A stretch of 64,000 nucleotides of DNA from Nemertoderma westbladi (GCA_032718475.1 JAUCBJ010007253.1:156974-220973); one strand, 5' to 3'; positions 25,251 through 36,461 are shown, counted from the first letter of the stretch. A program made the numbers and translations. The notes: generated by a model from the letters alone, not told the origin.

Positions 25251-28168
25251 ACACTGTACAGTACAGTAGGGTGTAGGCCTAAACTGTACAGTACAGTAGG
25301 ATGTAGGCCTACACTGTACAGTACAGTAGGATGTAGGCCTACACTGTACAGTACAGTAGGATGTAGGCCCACAATGTACAGTACAGTAGGATGTAGGCCT
25401 ACACTGTACAGTACAGTAGGATGTAGGCCTACACTGTACGTGTACAGTACATTAGGATGTAGGCCTACACTGTACAGTACATTAGGATGTAGGCCTACAC
25501 TGTACAGTACAGTAAGATGTAGGCCTACACTGTACAGTACAGTAGGATGTAGGCCTACACTGTACAGTACAGTAGGATATAGGCCCACAATGTACAGTAC
25601 AGTAGGATGTAGGCCTACACTGTACAGTAGGATGTATGCCTACACTGTACAGTACAGTAGGATGTAGGCTTACACTGTACAGTACAGTAGGATGTAGGCC
25701 CACAATTTACAGTACAGTAGGATGTAGGCCTACACCGTACAGAACAGTAGGATGTAGGCCTATACTGTACAGTGCAGTAGGATGTAGGCCTACACTGTAC
25801 AGTACAGTAAGATGTAGGCCTAAACTGTACAGTACAGTAGGATGTAGGCCTACACTGTACAGTAGGATGTAGGCCTACACTGTACAGTACAGTAGGATGT
25901 AGGCCCACAATGTACAGTACAGTAGGATGTAGGCCTACACTGTACATTACAGTAGCATGTAGGCCTACACTGTACAGTACAGTAGGATGCAGGCCTACAC
26001 TGTACAGTACAGTAGGATGTAGGCCTACACTGTACAGTACAGTAGGATGTGGGCCTAAACTGTACAGTACAGTAGGATGTAGGCCTACACTGTACAGTAG
26101 GATGTAGGCCTACACTGTACAGTACAGTAGGATGTAGGCCCACAATGTACAGTTAGGATGTAGGCCTACACTGTACAATACAGTAGGATGTAGGCCTACA
26201 CTGTACAATACAGTAGGATGTAGGCCTACACTGTACAGTACAGTAGGATGTAGGTCTAAACTGTACAGTACAGTAGGATGTAGGCCTACACTGTACAGTA
26301 CAGTAGGATGTAGGCCTACACTATACATTACAGTAGGATGTAGGCCTACACTGTACAGTACAGTAGGATGTAGGCCTAAACTGTACAGTACAGTATGATG
26401 TAGGCCTACACTGTACAGTAGGATGTAGGCCTACACTGTATAGTACAGTAGGATGTAGGCCTACACTGTACAGTACAGTAGGATGTAGGCCTACACTGTA
26501 CAGTAGGATGTAGGCCTACACTGTACAGTACAGTAGGTTGTAGGAATACACTGTACAGTACATTAGGATGTAGGCCTACACTGTACAGTACAGTAGGATG
26601 TAGGCCTACACTGTACAGTAGGATGTAGGCCTACACTGTACAGTACAGTAGGATGTAGGCCTACTCTGTACAGTACAGTACAGTAGGATGTAGGCCTACA
26701 CTGTACATTAGGATGTACGCCTACACTGTACAGTACAGTAGGTTGTAGGCCTACACTCTACAGTACAGTAGGCCTACACTGTACAGTACAGTAGGCCTAC
26801 ACTGTACAATACAGTAGGATGTAGGCCTACACTGTACAGTACAGTAGGGTGTTGGCCTACACAGTACAGTAGGATGTAGACCTACACTGTACAGTACAGT
26901 AGGATATAGGCCTACACTGTACAGTATAGTAGGATGTAGGCCTACACTGTAAAGTACAGTAGGATGTAGGCCTACACTGTACAGTACAGTAGGATGTAGG
27001 CCTACACTGTACAGTATAGTAGGATGTAGGCCTACACTGTAAAGTACAGTAGGATGTAGGCCTACACTGTACAGTACAGTAGGTTGTAGGCCTACACTGT
27101 ACAGTACAGTAGGATGTAGGCCTACACTGTACAGTACATTAGGATGTAGGCCTACACTTTACAGTACAGTAGGATGTAGGCCTAAACTGTACAGTACAGT
27201 AGGATGTAGGCCTACACTGTACAGTATAGTAGGATGTAGGCCTACACTGTAAAGTACAGTAGGATGTAGGCCTACACTGTACAGTACAGTAGGTTGTAGG
27301 CCTACACTGTACAGTACAGTAGGATGTAGGCCTACACTGCACAGTACATTAGGATGTAGGCCTACACTTTACAGTACAGTAGGATGTAGGCCTAAACTGT
27401 ACAGTACAGTAGGATGTAGGCCTACACTGTACAGTATAGTAGGATGTAGGCCTACACTGTAAAGTACAGTAGGATGTAGGCCTACACTGTACAGTACAGT
27501 AGGTTGTAGGCCTACACTGTACAGTACAGTAGGATGTAGGCCTACACTGTACAGTACATTAGGATGTAGGCCTACACTTTACAGTACAGTAGGATGTAGG
27601 CCTACACTGTACAGTACAGTAGGATGTAGGCCTACACTGTACAGTACAGTAGGATGTAGGCCTACACTGTACAGTATAGTAGGATGTAGGCCTACACTGT
27701 ACAGCACAGTAGGTTGTAGGCCTACACTATACAGTACAGTAGGATGTAGGCCTACACTGTACAGTACATTAGGATGTAGACCTACACTGTACAGTACAGT
27801 AGGATGTAGGCCTACACTGTACAGTACAGTAGGATGTAGGCCTACACTGTACAGTACAGTAGGATGTAGGCCTACACTGTACAGTACAGTAGGATGTAGG
27901 CCTACACTGTACAGTACAGTAGGATGTAGGCCTACACTGTACAGTACAGTAGGATGTAGGCCTACACTGTACAGTACAGTAGGATGTAGGCCTACACTGT
28001 ACAGTACAGTAGGATGTAGGCCTACACTGTACAGTACAGTAGGATGTAGGCCTACACTGTACAGTACAGTAGGATGTAGGCCTACACTGTACAGTACAGT
28101 AGGATGTAGGCCTACACTGTACAGTACAGTAGGATGTAAGCCTACGCTGTACAGTACAGTAGGATTTG
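25251..28168. repeat. 30-bp palindromic minisatellite inside copy B
   Basis: About 97 units of 30 bp, each containing two perfect palindromes, ACTGTACAGT and GTAGGCCTAC. Some units are shortened to 20 or extended to 35 bp. The right part (27780-28130) is the most uniform; the left and middle are noisier. Open frames on both strands (GCRPTLYSTV and VGLHPTVLYS types) are by-products of the 30-bp period. It fills the interval between copy B exons 1 and 2, beginning about 40 bp after the splice donor region. Confidence 0.96.
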
Positions 28169-28400
28169 CCCTAAATGTAACCCAATGAGGTCTTAGATTC
28201 CTACTGTAGACCAAAATCATTCCATAAATTATTATCTAAATGACATGGATTTAGATATTAGAAAACAATTTGAATAAATTGTAATATTGATAGAAACAAT
28301 AAAGTATTTAGTGCATCGTATTTACACTGATATTCTGAATTTACACAAAAATAATTGTTGGAAGGTGTACTTATTAATTATACTCAATAAATTCCCATAG

Positions 28401-28847
28401 ATTTAACTTCGTGAAGGACAAAAAAGGCATGATAGCTATAGTAAATCGTCCGGAACGTAACAAAGCTCTGGTTCCTCCTTACGATTACGTGTTTCGATGT
28501 CTCGGTTTCCGAATGGACTTCGATATATTTTCCAACGAGACTAAACCCGGCCCTATAAAACGTAACAAGTTCCCTCACATTGACCAGGACTACCAGGCTA
28601 TCGACCAGACAGGAGATCTCATCGAAGATCTCTACGTCATGGGTTCTCTCGCTCATTCTCTCGACTATAAACGAAGCGCGGGGGAGTTCATAGCCGGGTT
28701 CCGCTACACAACAAAGGCGTTGCATAGAATTCTGGAACACCGTTACCATGGTGTCCTGTGGCCATCTACAACGTATAAACTTGACGGTTATTTAACACAA
28801 CTGGTAAAACGAATAAATGAAATGGCCGGACCTAACCTTATGTCCGG
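28401..28847 (+). CDS. FOXRED2-like copy B, exon 2
   Basis: Acceptor TTCCCATAG ends at 28400. Entering with one base to finish a Lys codon, the frame reads FNFVKDKKG (family: LAILKDSKG), then YDYVFRCLGFRMDFDIFSN, LYVMGSLAHSLDYKRSAGE, FIAGFRYTTKALHRILEHR and KRINEMAGPNLMSG. It exits in phase 2 at GG|GTAAGT (28848), matching the end of copy A exon 1. In copy A this whole part is contiguous with exon 1, so copy B has an extra intron. Residue identity with copy A here is about 60 percent by eye. Confidence 0.88.
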
Positions 28848-29330
28848 GTAAGTGAAATAATAAATTACAGTAGTTTGTTATATAAATAAATATTCGTTTT
28901 AATAGTAACATTTACAAAATCAGATGGTCGAAGTTGCAGATTTGATATTCTTTGGGGTGTGTCCGGTTAATTCGTGTCCGGACATCTCTTCATCGGAATC
29001 CGGTCTGTAAATCTGTAATCACCTTACTTGAGTTATAGGGCCTAGCTTATTGTTTTGGTTAGAAACTTCCGTCACTGTAACCTGCCCCTTAACCGGCCTA
29101 ACTAAATACTACAGTAGTATTTAGCTAGGCCCTTTAGTGAGTTTTACTATTAATTCTATTTACAGTTAATTCACTGAAGATGTCCACTACATGGATATAA
29201 TATATCTGGTCGAAATATATCTGGTAGCGCTTATCTCACTTTTATAAGTAGTTGGGTTATATTACTTTCTAGCATCCCGGTAATTACTGTGTTTCGCGTT
29301 GGAATTGTTATCTATTTGTTTTCTTTGTAG
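28848..29330 (+). other. Copy B intron with a small inverted repeat
   Basis: Starts GTAAGT, ends TTCTTTGTAG. Inside it, AGGGCCTAGCTTA near 29038 is complementary to TTAGCTAGGCCCT near 29122. TAAATACTACAGTAGTATTTA at 29103-29123 is a palindrome around one central base. The roughly 100-bp structure resembles a small foldback or MITE remnant. No gene seen. Confidence 0.6.
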
Positions 29331-29461
29331 AACATTGGGAGATATATTGATAGTAAATGACGACGATTCGCTCAGTAATAATGGAAATAATGGATGGCCC
29401 TCAATAACTCATTTGGAAAATTTTCCTGTCAAATTACTTCATAGATTGGAGGAAATCACAG
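29331..29461 (+). CDS. FOXRED2-like copy B, exon 3
   Basis: 131-bp exon between acceptor TTTGTAG (29330) and donor ACAG|GTGATA (29462). It completes a Gly codon from exon 2, reads TLGDILIVNDDD, then HLENFPVKLLHRLEEIT, and leaves one base of a Gly codon. Phases and content equal copy A exon 2. The following exon lies almost 26 kb downstream at 55414, which continues in frame as GYSGANNG. Confidence 0.87.
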
Positions 29462-29510
29462 GTGATAAACATGCTGGTGTACAAAGCGGAGATAACTCCC
29501 ACTAGAAATG

Positions 29511-29733
29511 ACTCCCCAGTTATCTCAGCATATGCTGAGAACACTCCCCAGTTATCTCAGCCTAGGCTGAGAACACTCCCCAGTTATCTCAGCCTAGGCT
29601 GAGAACACTCCCCAGTTATCTCAGCATAGGCTGAGAACACTCCCCAGTTATCTCAGCCTAGGCTGAGAACACTCCCAGTTATCTCAGCATAGGCTGAGAA
29701 CACTCCACAGTTATCTCAGCCTAGGCTGAGAAC
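29511..29733. repeat. 32-bp minisatellite with 16-bp palindrome
   Basis: Seven copies of a 32-bp unit containing the perfect palindrome CTCAGCCTAGGCTGAG (variants CATATG or CATAGG at the centre), spaced by AACACTCCCCAGTTAT. One unit is a base short. It begins 50 bp after the copy B exon 3 donor. Confidence 0.95.
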
Positions 29734-29744
29734 GGTAATGGTAA

Positions 29745-30207
29745 AAAATATTGAGAGTAAAAATAACGAGAGTAAAAATATCGAGAGTAAAAATAACGAG
29801 AGTAAAAATAACGAGAGTAAAAATATCGAGAGTAAAAATAACGAGTGTTGAAAATTAACGTGATTAAAAAATATCGAGAGTAAAAATAACGCGAGATGAA
29901 AAATATCGAAAATAACGAGTGTTGAAAAATAACGAGTGTTGAAAAATATCGAGAGTAAAAATATCGAGTGTTGAAAAATATCGAGAGTAAAAATATCGAG
30001 AGGAAAAATATCGAGTGTTGAAAAATATCGAGAGTAAAAATATCGAGTGTTGAAAAATATCGAGAGTAAAAATATCGAGAGTAAAAATATCGAGAGCAAA
30101 AATATCGAGTGTTGAAAAATATCGAGAATAAAAATATCGAGAGTAAAAATATCGAGTGTTGAAAAATATCGAGAGTAAAAATATCGAGAGTAAAAATATC
30201 GAGTGTT
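29745..30207. repeat. 15-bp minisatellite
   Basis: About 31 copies of two interleaved 15-bp variants, ATCGAGAGTAAAAAT and ATCGAGTGTTGAAAA, with some ACGAG forms on the left. Leu/Ile/Phe-rich antisense frames (LDIFTLDIF) are a consequence of the multiple-of-three period and are not genes. Confidence 0.93.
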
Positions 30208-30528
30208 GATCGAGTGTTTTAATCTGCACCCCAACCCAAAGGCGTACATAAGATTGATGGCAGAGAGGTGTTGGTTGGAAATGGTTGGACTGGTTCCCAG
30301 TTAGGCAATCCAATAGCAAGCACACCTGTGGAATGAGGGAGCTGGAAGTATAGGGTGTGGAGAGGCAGGGAATTTTAATAAGTTAATTACGTTTAGATCA
30401 ATTAAAAACTTAAAGCAAATCACTTGATCCAATTAGAAACTATAATGGAGTGGGGTATGGGGATTATAGTTTTTGAGAATAATTGTTTAACTCTTATACT
30501 AGAAAATAATTAATTTCCATTAAAAGGG
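30208..30528. other. Unassigned intron sequence
   Basis: Unique-looking sequence after the 15-bp array. No coding, RNA or clear repeat signal seen. Confidence 0.4.
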
Positions 30529-31375
30529 CAAACAGAAAATGCTGTTTTTCACCGTAATCAACTTAATTATCTCATTTACTGCTTCTCCTCGAAGGCCACA
30601 CGTAAATTCTATTTTGAAAATTTCTAAACATTCGCCACTACTACTACTACTACTATTACAATAATCGGCCTGCTGCATTGAAACTGAACATTGAGCTAAG
30701 CTGAACATTGCCGGCTTAACAAAAATATTTTGTCACTACTATGCAATCCACAATTAGTAAGCCCAATGCAGCCTGCATTAAGAATGCTATGCCGGCTATT
30801 AAACAAAGTTGCACCGCCACAACTCCCTATACCCCCATGACTTTCCCGAGATTATCCACATCTTCAGGGCCAGTGTCCTTTATGAGGCGTCTTAAGAAAG
30901 TCATAATAATAATAATATTGGTTATTTATATAGCGCTTTTCTACGCTCAGCATACTCAAAGCGCTTTAATTATCATTACCCCAGCAAAGCCAGTCAAGCG
31001 GTATAATGTTCCCAATATACCGCTGGGTTGACGTAAGCACTAATGTCTAAAGTGTCTTTTGCCTATGCTACAGCCTTTAGTCGGATTCGAACCTGCGCCA
31101 CAAAACACTATTGTGTAAGCAGTTCAGGCGCCGTATCCACTCGGACACTGCGACATGCTGTCATGGGCTATCCACCATGCTTATCTTCTCCATGAGGCTG
31201 CCAAAGCACAAGATTGTGCACAGGCTGGTCCTCACGGCAAAAACAATGTCCTACAAGCAGAAAATGCTGTTTTTTACCGTAATCAACTTAATTAACTCAT
31301 TTACTGATTTTATCTTAGCTTCTCGTGACACACGTAAATTCTATTTAGAAAGTTCTCCAGCAGTGCCCACTGAAT
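30529..31375. repeat. Pair of direct repeats flanking about 620 bp
   Basis: A block of about 100 bp at 30535-30640 (GCAAACAGAAAATGCTGTTT, ACCGTAATCAACTTAATTA, CACACGTAAATTCTATTT) recurs at 31256-31350 in the same orientation, diverged by small indels. The interval contains a widespread-type repeat (TTTATATAGCGCTTTTCTACG, 30920-30970) and a tRNA-like segment. The pair could be terminal repeats of an old element or a segmental duplication. Confidence 0.55.
31071..31157 (-). mobile_element. tRNA-derived SINE head or tRNA pseudogene
   Basis: On the minus strand, a box A-like TGTCCGAGTGGA (31150-31139) and a perfect box B GGTTCGAATCC (31093-31083) are spaced as in a class II (Ser/Leu-like) tRNA. 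No intact acceptor stem is evident, so a SINE promoter head is more likely than a working tRNA. Confidence 0.5.
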
Positions 31376-31464
31376 CATAATCTGCGTTCATGGAGGGTTC
31401 TTGATACAGGTGGTATTGTACCATAAAGCTCGGCATTTGTCATGTGTTGTCTCCAGCTGATGTT

Positions 31465-31659
31465 TAGGGCTGCCCTTAGTAGTCTTGGGGGGTCAATATG
31501 ACCCCCCCCCCGTGGTTTTTTTATTATAATTCTGAAACAAACGCAGTTGGGAATCTGAAATTTTATGACTTTTCCTAAAAATCTATTGTCTTCCTATTAG
31601 TGAAAATCGTTTTTAAAAATATTGGGTAGTTTTCGAGTTATAGCACCATTTGTTAACCC
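31465..31659 (+). mobile_element. Left part of a putative piggyBac-like DNA element
   Basis: Starts CCCTTAGTAGTC, followed by the inverted motif GGGGTCAATATGACCCC. A related motif and the inverted end TTAACCCTATTAGTACC are found at 54560-54630. Between them, without the Gypsy array, about 1.6 kb would remain and the sequence reads through cleanly at TTAACCCTAC. No transposase ORF. The left TTAA is not preserved, so assignment is tentative. Confidence 0.35.
31656..31659. other. Target-site duplication of the Gypsy array (left)
   Basis: ACCC immediately before the first LTR base. The same ACCC follows the last LTR at 53226-53229. Confidence 0.75.
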
Positions 31660-31956
31660 TGTAGCTACGCTGAGAGTCGTCTCTTTAGCGTCCCACTTTA
31701 TAACATTATAATATTATAGCAAAATATAAGAATAGGTTTTATATTAGTGAGTTATATTGTCAATATTATGTTCAGACAATCAGAAGCCTGACAGCCTAAA
31801 GCAGTAGGCCTAAGTGCTACAGTATTGCACTGTATACTGAAAGTATATTCTCTAGTTGGGGCGAGCCATTCCGTGGGCGAGCCAACTAGTGAGTTATATT
31901 GAGCCAAGGGTCTATCAGTATCTTTTGTGTGCCCTTGTCCATGGTAGTCCGCTACA
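31660..31956 (-). repeat. Gypsy LTR a (outer 3' LTR)
   Basis: 297 bp, TG...CA ends, same length as the LTRs at 48683 and 52929. One difference seen (TGTAGCTACG versus TGTAGGTACG). On the minus strand a TATA-like AATATAAAACC lies at about 31746-31736. A purine tract (CTAGGGGGGGTAG on the minus strand) just upstream on the internal side is the probable polypurine tract. Confidence 0.93.
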
Positions 31957-32895
31957 CTACCCCCCCTAGTGATAGATCCAAGGTGATTGATTTCCCGAGT
32001 AGTACGCCGGCGGTTGTGAAATGCGACCAGAGCGAGTTTTAGCGCAGGGCCGCGGTTGTGCGTTGTGTGGACACGGTGGGGTCTGGTTAGCGGCAGGTTT
32101 AGGTGTGGTCGGTTTGGGTACAGTTACAGCTGGAGCGGGATTGGGCGGATCGTCGAGGAATGCCGGTTTCAGTCGGTCTACTGAGACGTTGGTGTTGCGG
32201 CCGTTTACAGACAGGGAGAAATATTTGTCGGCCCGTTCTAGAACCTTAAAAGGTCCGTCGTACTGACACTGCAGGGGGCTCTTGTGGGCGTCGTGTCGGA
32301 CAAAAACGAATTCCGTCTGCAGCAGGTCGGCGGGGATGTGTGTCCGACGGTGTCCGTGGCGGGTGGTCGGGGTAGCACGGAGGCGGCTCATGGTCTGCTG
32401 GAGGCTGGTGATAAACTCGCTGGGATGGGCATGACAATCGTTCGTTGGGTCGGGGAGGAAAAATTCACTGGGAAAGCGGATCGTAGTCCCGTAGAGGAGT
32501 TCGGCCGGTGTGCAGCCAAGGTCTTCCTTCGGGGTGTTTCGGATTCCTAAGAGGACGAGGGGAAGTTCGTCCACCCAGTTCGCGCCAGTCAGCCGAGCTT
32601 TAAGGGACGCCTTAAGCTGTCTGTGGAAACGTTCCACAATTCCGTTAGACTGGGGGTGATAGGCGGTGGTGTGGTGTGATTGTGAGCCAAGCAACACGTT
32701 GAGGGAAGCCCACAGTTCGGATGTGAACTGGGCGCCGCGGTCGGATGTTATGTCGGCTGGAACTCCGTAGTGGGCCACCCAATGAGCGAGGAGTGCGCGG
32801 GCGCGGGATACGGCGGTGGCGTCGGCCATGGGGACAGCCTCGGGCCACCGGGTGAACCTGTCTATGATGGTGAAAAGATAAGTTGCGCCTTGGGA

Positions 32896-32914
32896 GGGGG
32901 GGGGGGGGGGGGGG
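32896..32914. repeat. G19 homopolymer in copy 1 integrase
   Basis: Nineteen G on the plus strand (C on the coding strand) between GGGT and TCCCAAGG codons of the integrase core. The length is one more than a multiple of three relative to the flanking frames, so the integrase frame changes here. Copy 2 has the same length at 49919-49937. Confidence 0.9.
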
Positions 32915-33047
32915 ACCCACGATGTCGACGTGGATCTTCTCGAAACGGCGATTCGGAGTTTGAAATGTCTCCAAGGGGGCCGATATGTGGCGTTGAGTTT
33001 TAGCTCGTTGACAACCGAGGCACTCCTTTGCCCACTTCCCGATGTCG

Positions 33048-33052
33048 CGGTG
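33048..33052. other. BEL target-site duplication (left)
   Basis: CGGTG, repeated at 45825-45829. The uninterrupted site is visible in Gypsy copy 2 near 50070 (GTCGCGGTGTAAGCC). Confidence 0.95.
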
Positions 33053-34281
33053 TGTAAAAGCTTTTGTGGGATAACTGATTCGTTTGCCTTGCCAACCAGT
33101 TCCCCCCCTGTCGCTAGAAATACTCAAAAGGGGATCTATAGTTAAAATAGTGTAAGCTACCAGCTTATTGGCTGATTTGCGGTATGCAGGTATCTGGGCT
33201 CTGTTTAATCGTCCAACTAGCCTAAGAGGGTTGCGTCATAGCCCTGTTTTTGTATCTCCCAATAGAATTTGAGTTATCCTGGATTTTAACCAATCCTGAG
33301 CTACTGAACTGAAATTTTCCTATCTCACTGCTCATCCTCTGTGTTGAACGGGAGCTTCGTGGAATAAGTGTAGTTGGTATTCTCGTAGTCACGAGTTTTT
33401 CAAAGCCACGAAAGAACGGCTTTATAGTGTTTTGTGCTTTTCTGCTTTTTAGCTCAACACTAGTAGGTTTAATTATAAGGACATATATCCTTTAACTAAT
33501 GACTGATCTAATCATACCTAACGACTTACGGACTAACAACACTCTGTGAATATCACTCTGCAAACACTGAAACATTGCAAACTCATAACAATCAGTGTTC
33601 AGTTGTTGTTTTATACTGCTATTTGCTGTCGGTTATTCATTATATTTGTGGATGAATTATTATATTTGGAATAACGAGAAACAACCCCGAAACCCAATAT
33701 TCTTGATATACCGAAGGTAAGAGAGAAAGGTTACAGATAAACGATTGTGACTTATGTTAAAGTGGTTTGAAGTGAATCTAATGTTATTTGATAGACCCTA
33801 CACGAGTCAGCCTGTGTTCCTTTTATATGTGACTAAAATCAGTGAAGATCGGCAGATTAGTGTGCAGTATTGTGCAGCATTGTGTATGCGTGAGTCTGTT
33901 AAAGAAGCATTTCCTAAAGAATGCGCCATATATGTTAATTATAACTAAACCATATCGTTGTGAGTAGTTTAAGTCATAACTCTGTTTATATAGATAGAGC
34001 GCCACGTCCTAAAGGAACTGTTAATATTCCCCGAAGGTGAATAATATTGTCAGAGATTATATAATACTGTCAGTCGAATAATACATTAGGCTTACATAGC
34101 AATAAGATTAAACCGTCGAACTCAATCTCCCGGGTATAACCAGCGGGTGAATGATCGCGCACGGATTGGTTTCGACTAGTGTAGTGAATCAAATACTTGT
34201 CGTAGGCAGAAAAGCGATTTAATATCTAGAAGACATCATAATTTGGCGGGTTAAACTGCCAAAGGTCTGAAAGCGCGAACA
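33053..34281 (+). repeat. BEL-I 5' LTR
   Basis: 1,229 bp, begins TGTAAAAGCTTTTG and ends CTGAAAGCGCGAACA. It contains a 64-codon ORF (33754-33948) that recurs in the other LTRs, but that ORF is probably not a gene. Same length as 44596-45824. Confidence 0.95.
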
Positions 34282-36461
34282 TTAAAGGATATAGCTTCTT
34301 TATTGCAGTAAGCAATAAAGTTGAAAGTACCGGTCAACCGGTAAACCTGAACGGTACATCTGTAGGTCAGTAGGCCCAACTGCAAGAACCGGTACTTCCG
34401 TATAAGTACAGCAGTATTATTCGATTTTGATAGTTGTATACCGGTAGGCCTTAATAATTAATCAGGGACTGCAGCCCTGGTTTTTTATTGAGATTTTTAC
34501 TTATCTCTGTCAAGTTTTATTTGTTTGTAGGCCAGTATTGAACAGAAGGCGTGTAAACCTGATCAGATTGTACAGACAATTTGTAGGCTGAGCTGTTGTC
34601 TGATTGCTGTTAGGTCTGAACGGATTGCAGTGTGTGTAGAGCAACTGTCCGGTTAAGTACGGTTAGGAAGTAGGGGCAGCGAATGCGGTAAGGTAAACCC
34701 CCAGCTAAAGAATAAGTCGTACTACTGGGTTAGAACGCATACTACCTAATCATTCCGGAGTCTGCATGTCCTGTAGTTTATTTAGGCTTGAGAGTAGTCT
34801 GCCATCGTTTAGTCTGTACTTTGTTTGTGTAAGTCTGTACAGGTAGCGTATAATATTATTTGGATAATTTGTAGGCTGGATAATTGTCTGGCTGTTATCA
34901 GGTCTGAACGGATTGTAGTGTGTGTAGAGCACCTGTCCGATTGAGTACGGTTAGGAAGTAGGGGCAGCGAACGCTGTAAGGTAAACCCCCAGCTAAAGAA
35001 TAAGTCGTACTACTGGGTTAGAACGCATACTGCCTAATCATTTCGGAGTCTGCATATACCGTAGTTTGTTTAGGCTTGATAGTAGTCTGTCGGTATTTGG
35101 TCTGCATTTTGTTTGAGTAGTTTGTACGCGTAGCGTAATATTTATTATTCAGAGTTTATGCGATTATTCGCAACCTTCATATTCCCCAAGTTTGTTCCTA
35201 CAGTAATTGTGTTTGTTATACATACCGCTATAGTTAAATTAACCCCGGTACTACACGGGCTGCTTGGCGTAGGTAAAGACTGGTGATTTTGTGCACCGGT
35301 TACTCCAGCAGATGCCGTGGTTCTTTTAGCTGTTCAAGTATATTTAACTACTGATTATCTGTTGTACAAGTACTCGTACCTAATTTAGGGTTTAGTGTAC
35401 AGTGCTTTCCGAAAGTAATTATTGTAGGCATTATATTTGTGTTGTAAAGTGGTTGATAGGCACCTTCGATTAGCTCTATTAGCTTCTAGGTAGGAACACT
35501 CCGTGATACATAACGTAGAACCTATAGCGATACGGCCATAGGTCGTCAGGCGGTGGTATTTTCCTATCTAGACAACGCAGTGTATTTACTACTACTTATT
35601 ATTTTCAAATACCGTAGTACCCTGTTCGTTGTAATAGCCAGATTCTAACCCTTTGTTAGGCTGGTTTGTAGACTTCTTGTAAAATTACCCTAAAAAATTC
35701 GTATTTTGTGTTTTTTTGTAAATTTTTGTGTTTATTTAGAGATTGTAATCTCAACCCGAATTGTACGTAATTTGTAGTATTAAGTAACTTAGGTAAATTA
35801 GAATTATTTGTTTTAGTGTCCTATAAGTAACACTTCACTGAAAGCGTACCGCTTTGTGCAGTGATTACCCCCAGAAATAATAACATTTATTTCAACATTG
35901 AAAAACCCAGTAAAACGGGTATATATATATTATAAATCAAATCTAACGATTTATAAATAGTAGGCCTACCATACAACCATTAGGTCTCAATATCAGTTGG
36001 ACTACTGCTCAAATAACGGTAATAAAGTAAGTAAAGTAACAAAGTAACCCTAAAGTACAGAAATTCAATTATTTAAAATAATTGATATACCGGTATTTAC
36101 GATAGGCCTATTATCTTTATTTCTGTAAATTTAGGCTGAAATTATACCGGTACTTGTAATTAATTCTAGTTCAGAATTATATATACTACAAACTGTAAGC
36201 TGTATACCGGTATTCCCGATAGGCCTATTATATATTTATATATATTTGTGCTAAAATTATACCGGTATTCTGAGATAAACCTAGTCTGTAATACTACTTA
36301 TATATAATATAAGCATACCGGTATTCTAATATATTATCTATATATCACTCTACATTGAGTAGCAGTATCGGTAGTTAATTACTAGGCTAGTAGTTAATAC
36401 TGAATTACTAGACTTGCTTAGACTGTAATATAGCAGTAGGCATTCAACTGTATATACAAAT
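34282..36461 (+). other. BEL-I untranslated leader
   Basis: 2.2 kb between the 5' LTR and the Gag start. It contains a tandem duplication of about 287 bp (TAGGAAGTAGGGGCAG at 34662 and 34949) and about ten ACCGGT palindromes, mostly as TACCGGTA, together with TAGGCCTA. I cannot match a primer-binding site to a tRNA from memory. The same layout occurs in BEL-II. Confidence 0.7.
34577..35150 (+). repeat. Tandem 287-bp duplication in BEL-I leader
   Basis: Two diverged copies containing TCTGAACGGATTG, GGAAGTAGGGGCAGCGAA, TAAACCCCCAGCTAAAG and TACTGGGTTAGAACGCATAC in the same order. Conserved in BEL-II, so older than the split of the two subfamilies and possibly a functional RNA segment (packaging or dimerisation). 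Confidence 0.8.

Larger units (their letters stand above)
31966..33052 (-). pseudogene. Gypsy copy 1 pol, 3' fragment (integrase)
   Basis: C-terminal part of the copy 1 polyprotein, cut off from its start by the BEL insertion at 33053. From the minus strand: [10 protein letters not shown] end of the HHCC zinc finger, a Pro tract from 19 C residues, then in another frame [11 protein letters not shown] (first D of DDE), [12 protein letters not shown] (second D), [12 protein letters not shown] (E), and a GPF-type C-terminal segment ([11 protein letters not shown]), then a Pro/Thr-rich tail ending at 31966. Two breaks, the BEL insertion and the C tract, make this copy dead. Confidence 0.9.

Noticed and set aside
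24354-25667. Copy B as a truncated 437-residue protein ending in the repeat
   Set aside because: Downstream exons at 28401, 29331 and 55414 fit in phase and family order, so the repeat is intronic.
25229-28220. Many ORFs with VGLHPTVLYS or GCRPTLYSTV repeats, including the long 3' extension of copy B exon 1
   Set aside because: A by-product of a 30-bp period in a palindromic repeat. The exon ends by splice signals and family alignment before the array.
29716-30325. Leu/Ile/Phe-rich antisense ORFs that look like membrane proteins
   Set aside because: Translation of the 15-bp minisatellite; no non-repeat sequence in them is protein-like.
30741-31031. 96-codon plus-strand ORF with a hydrophobic stretch
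   Set aside because: The hydrophobic part is a TAATAATAAT-type simple repeat next to a dispersed repeat (TATATAGCGCTTTTC); no homology recognised.
31071-31157. Functional tRNA gene
   Set aside because: Box A and box B are present, but I cannot pair an acceptor stem; a SINE head is the simpler reading.
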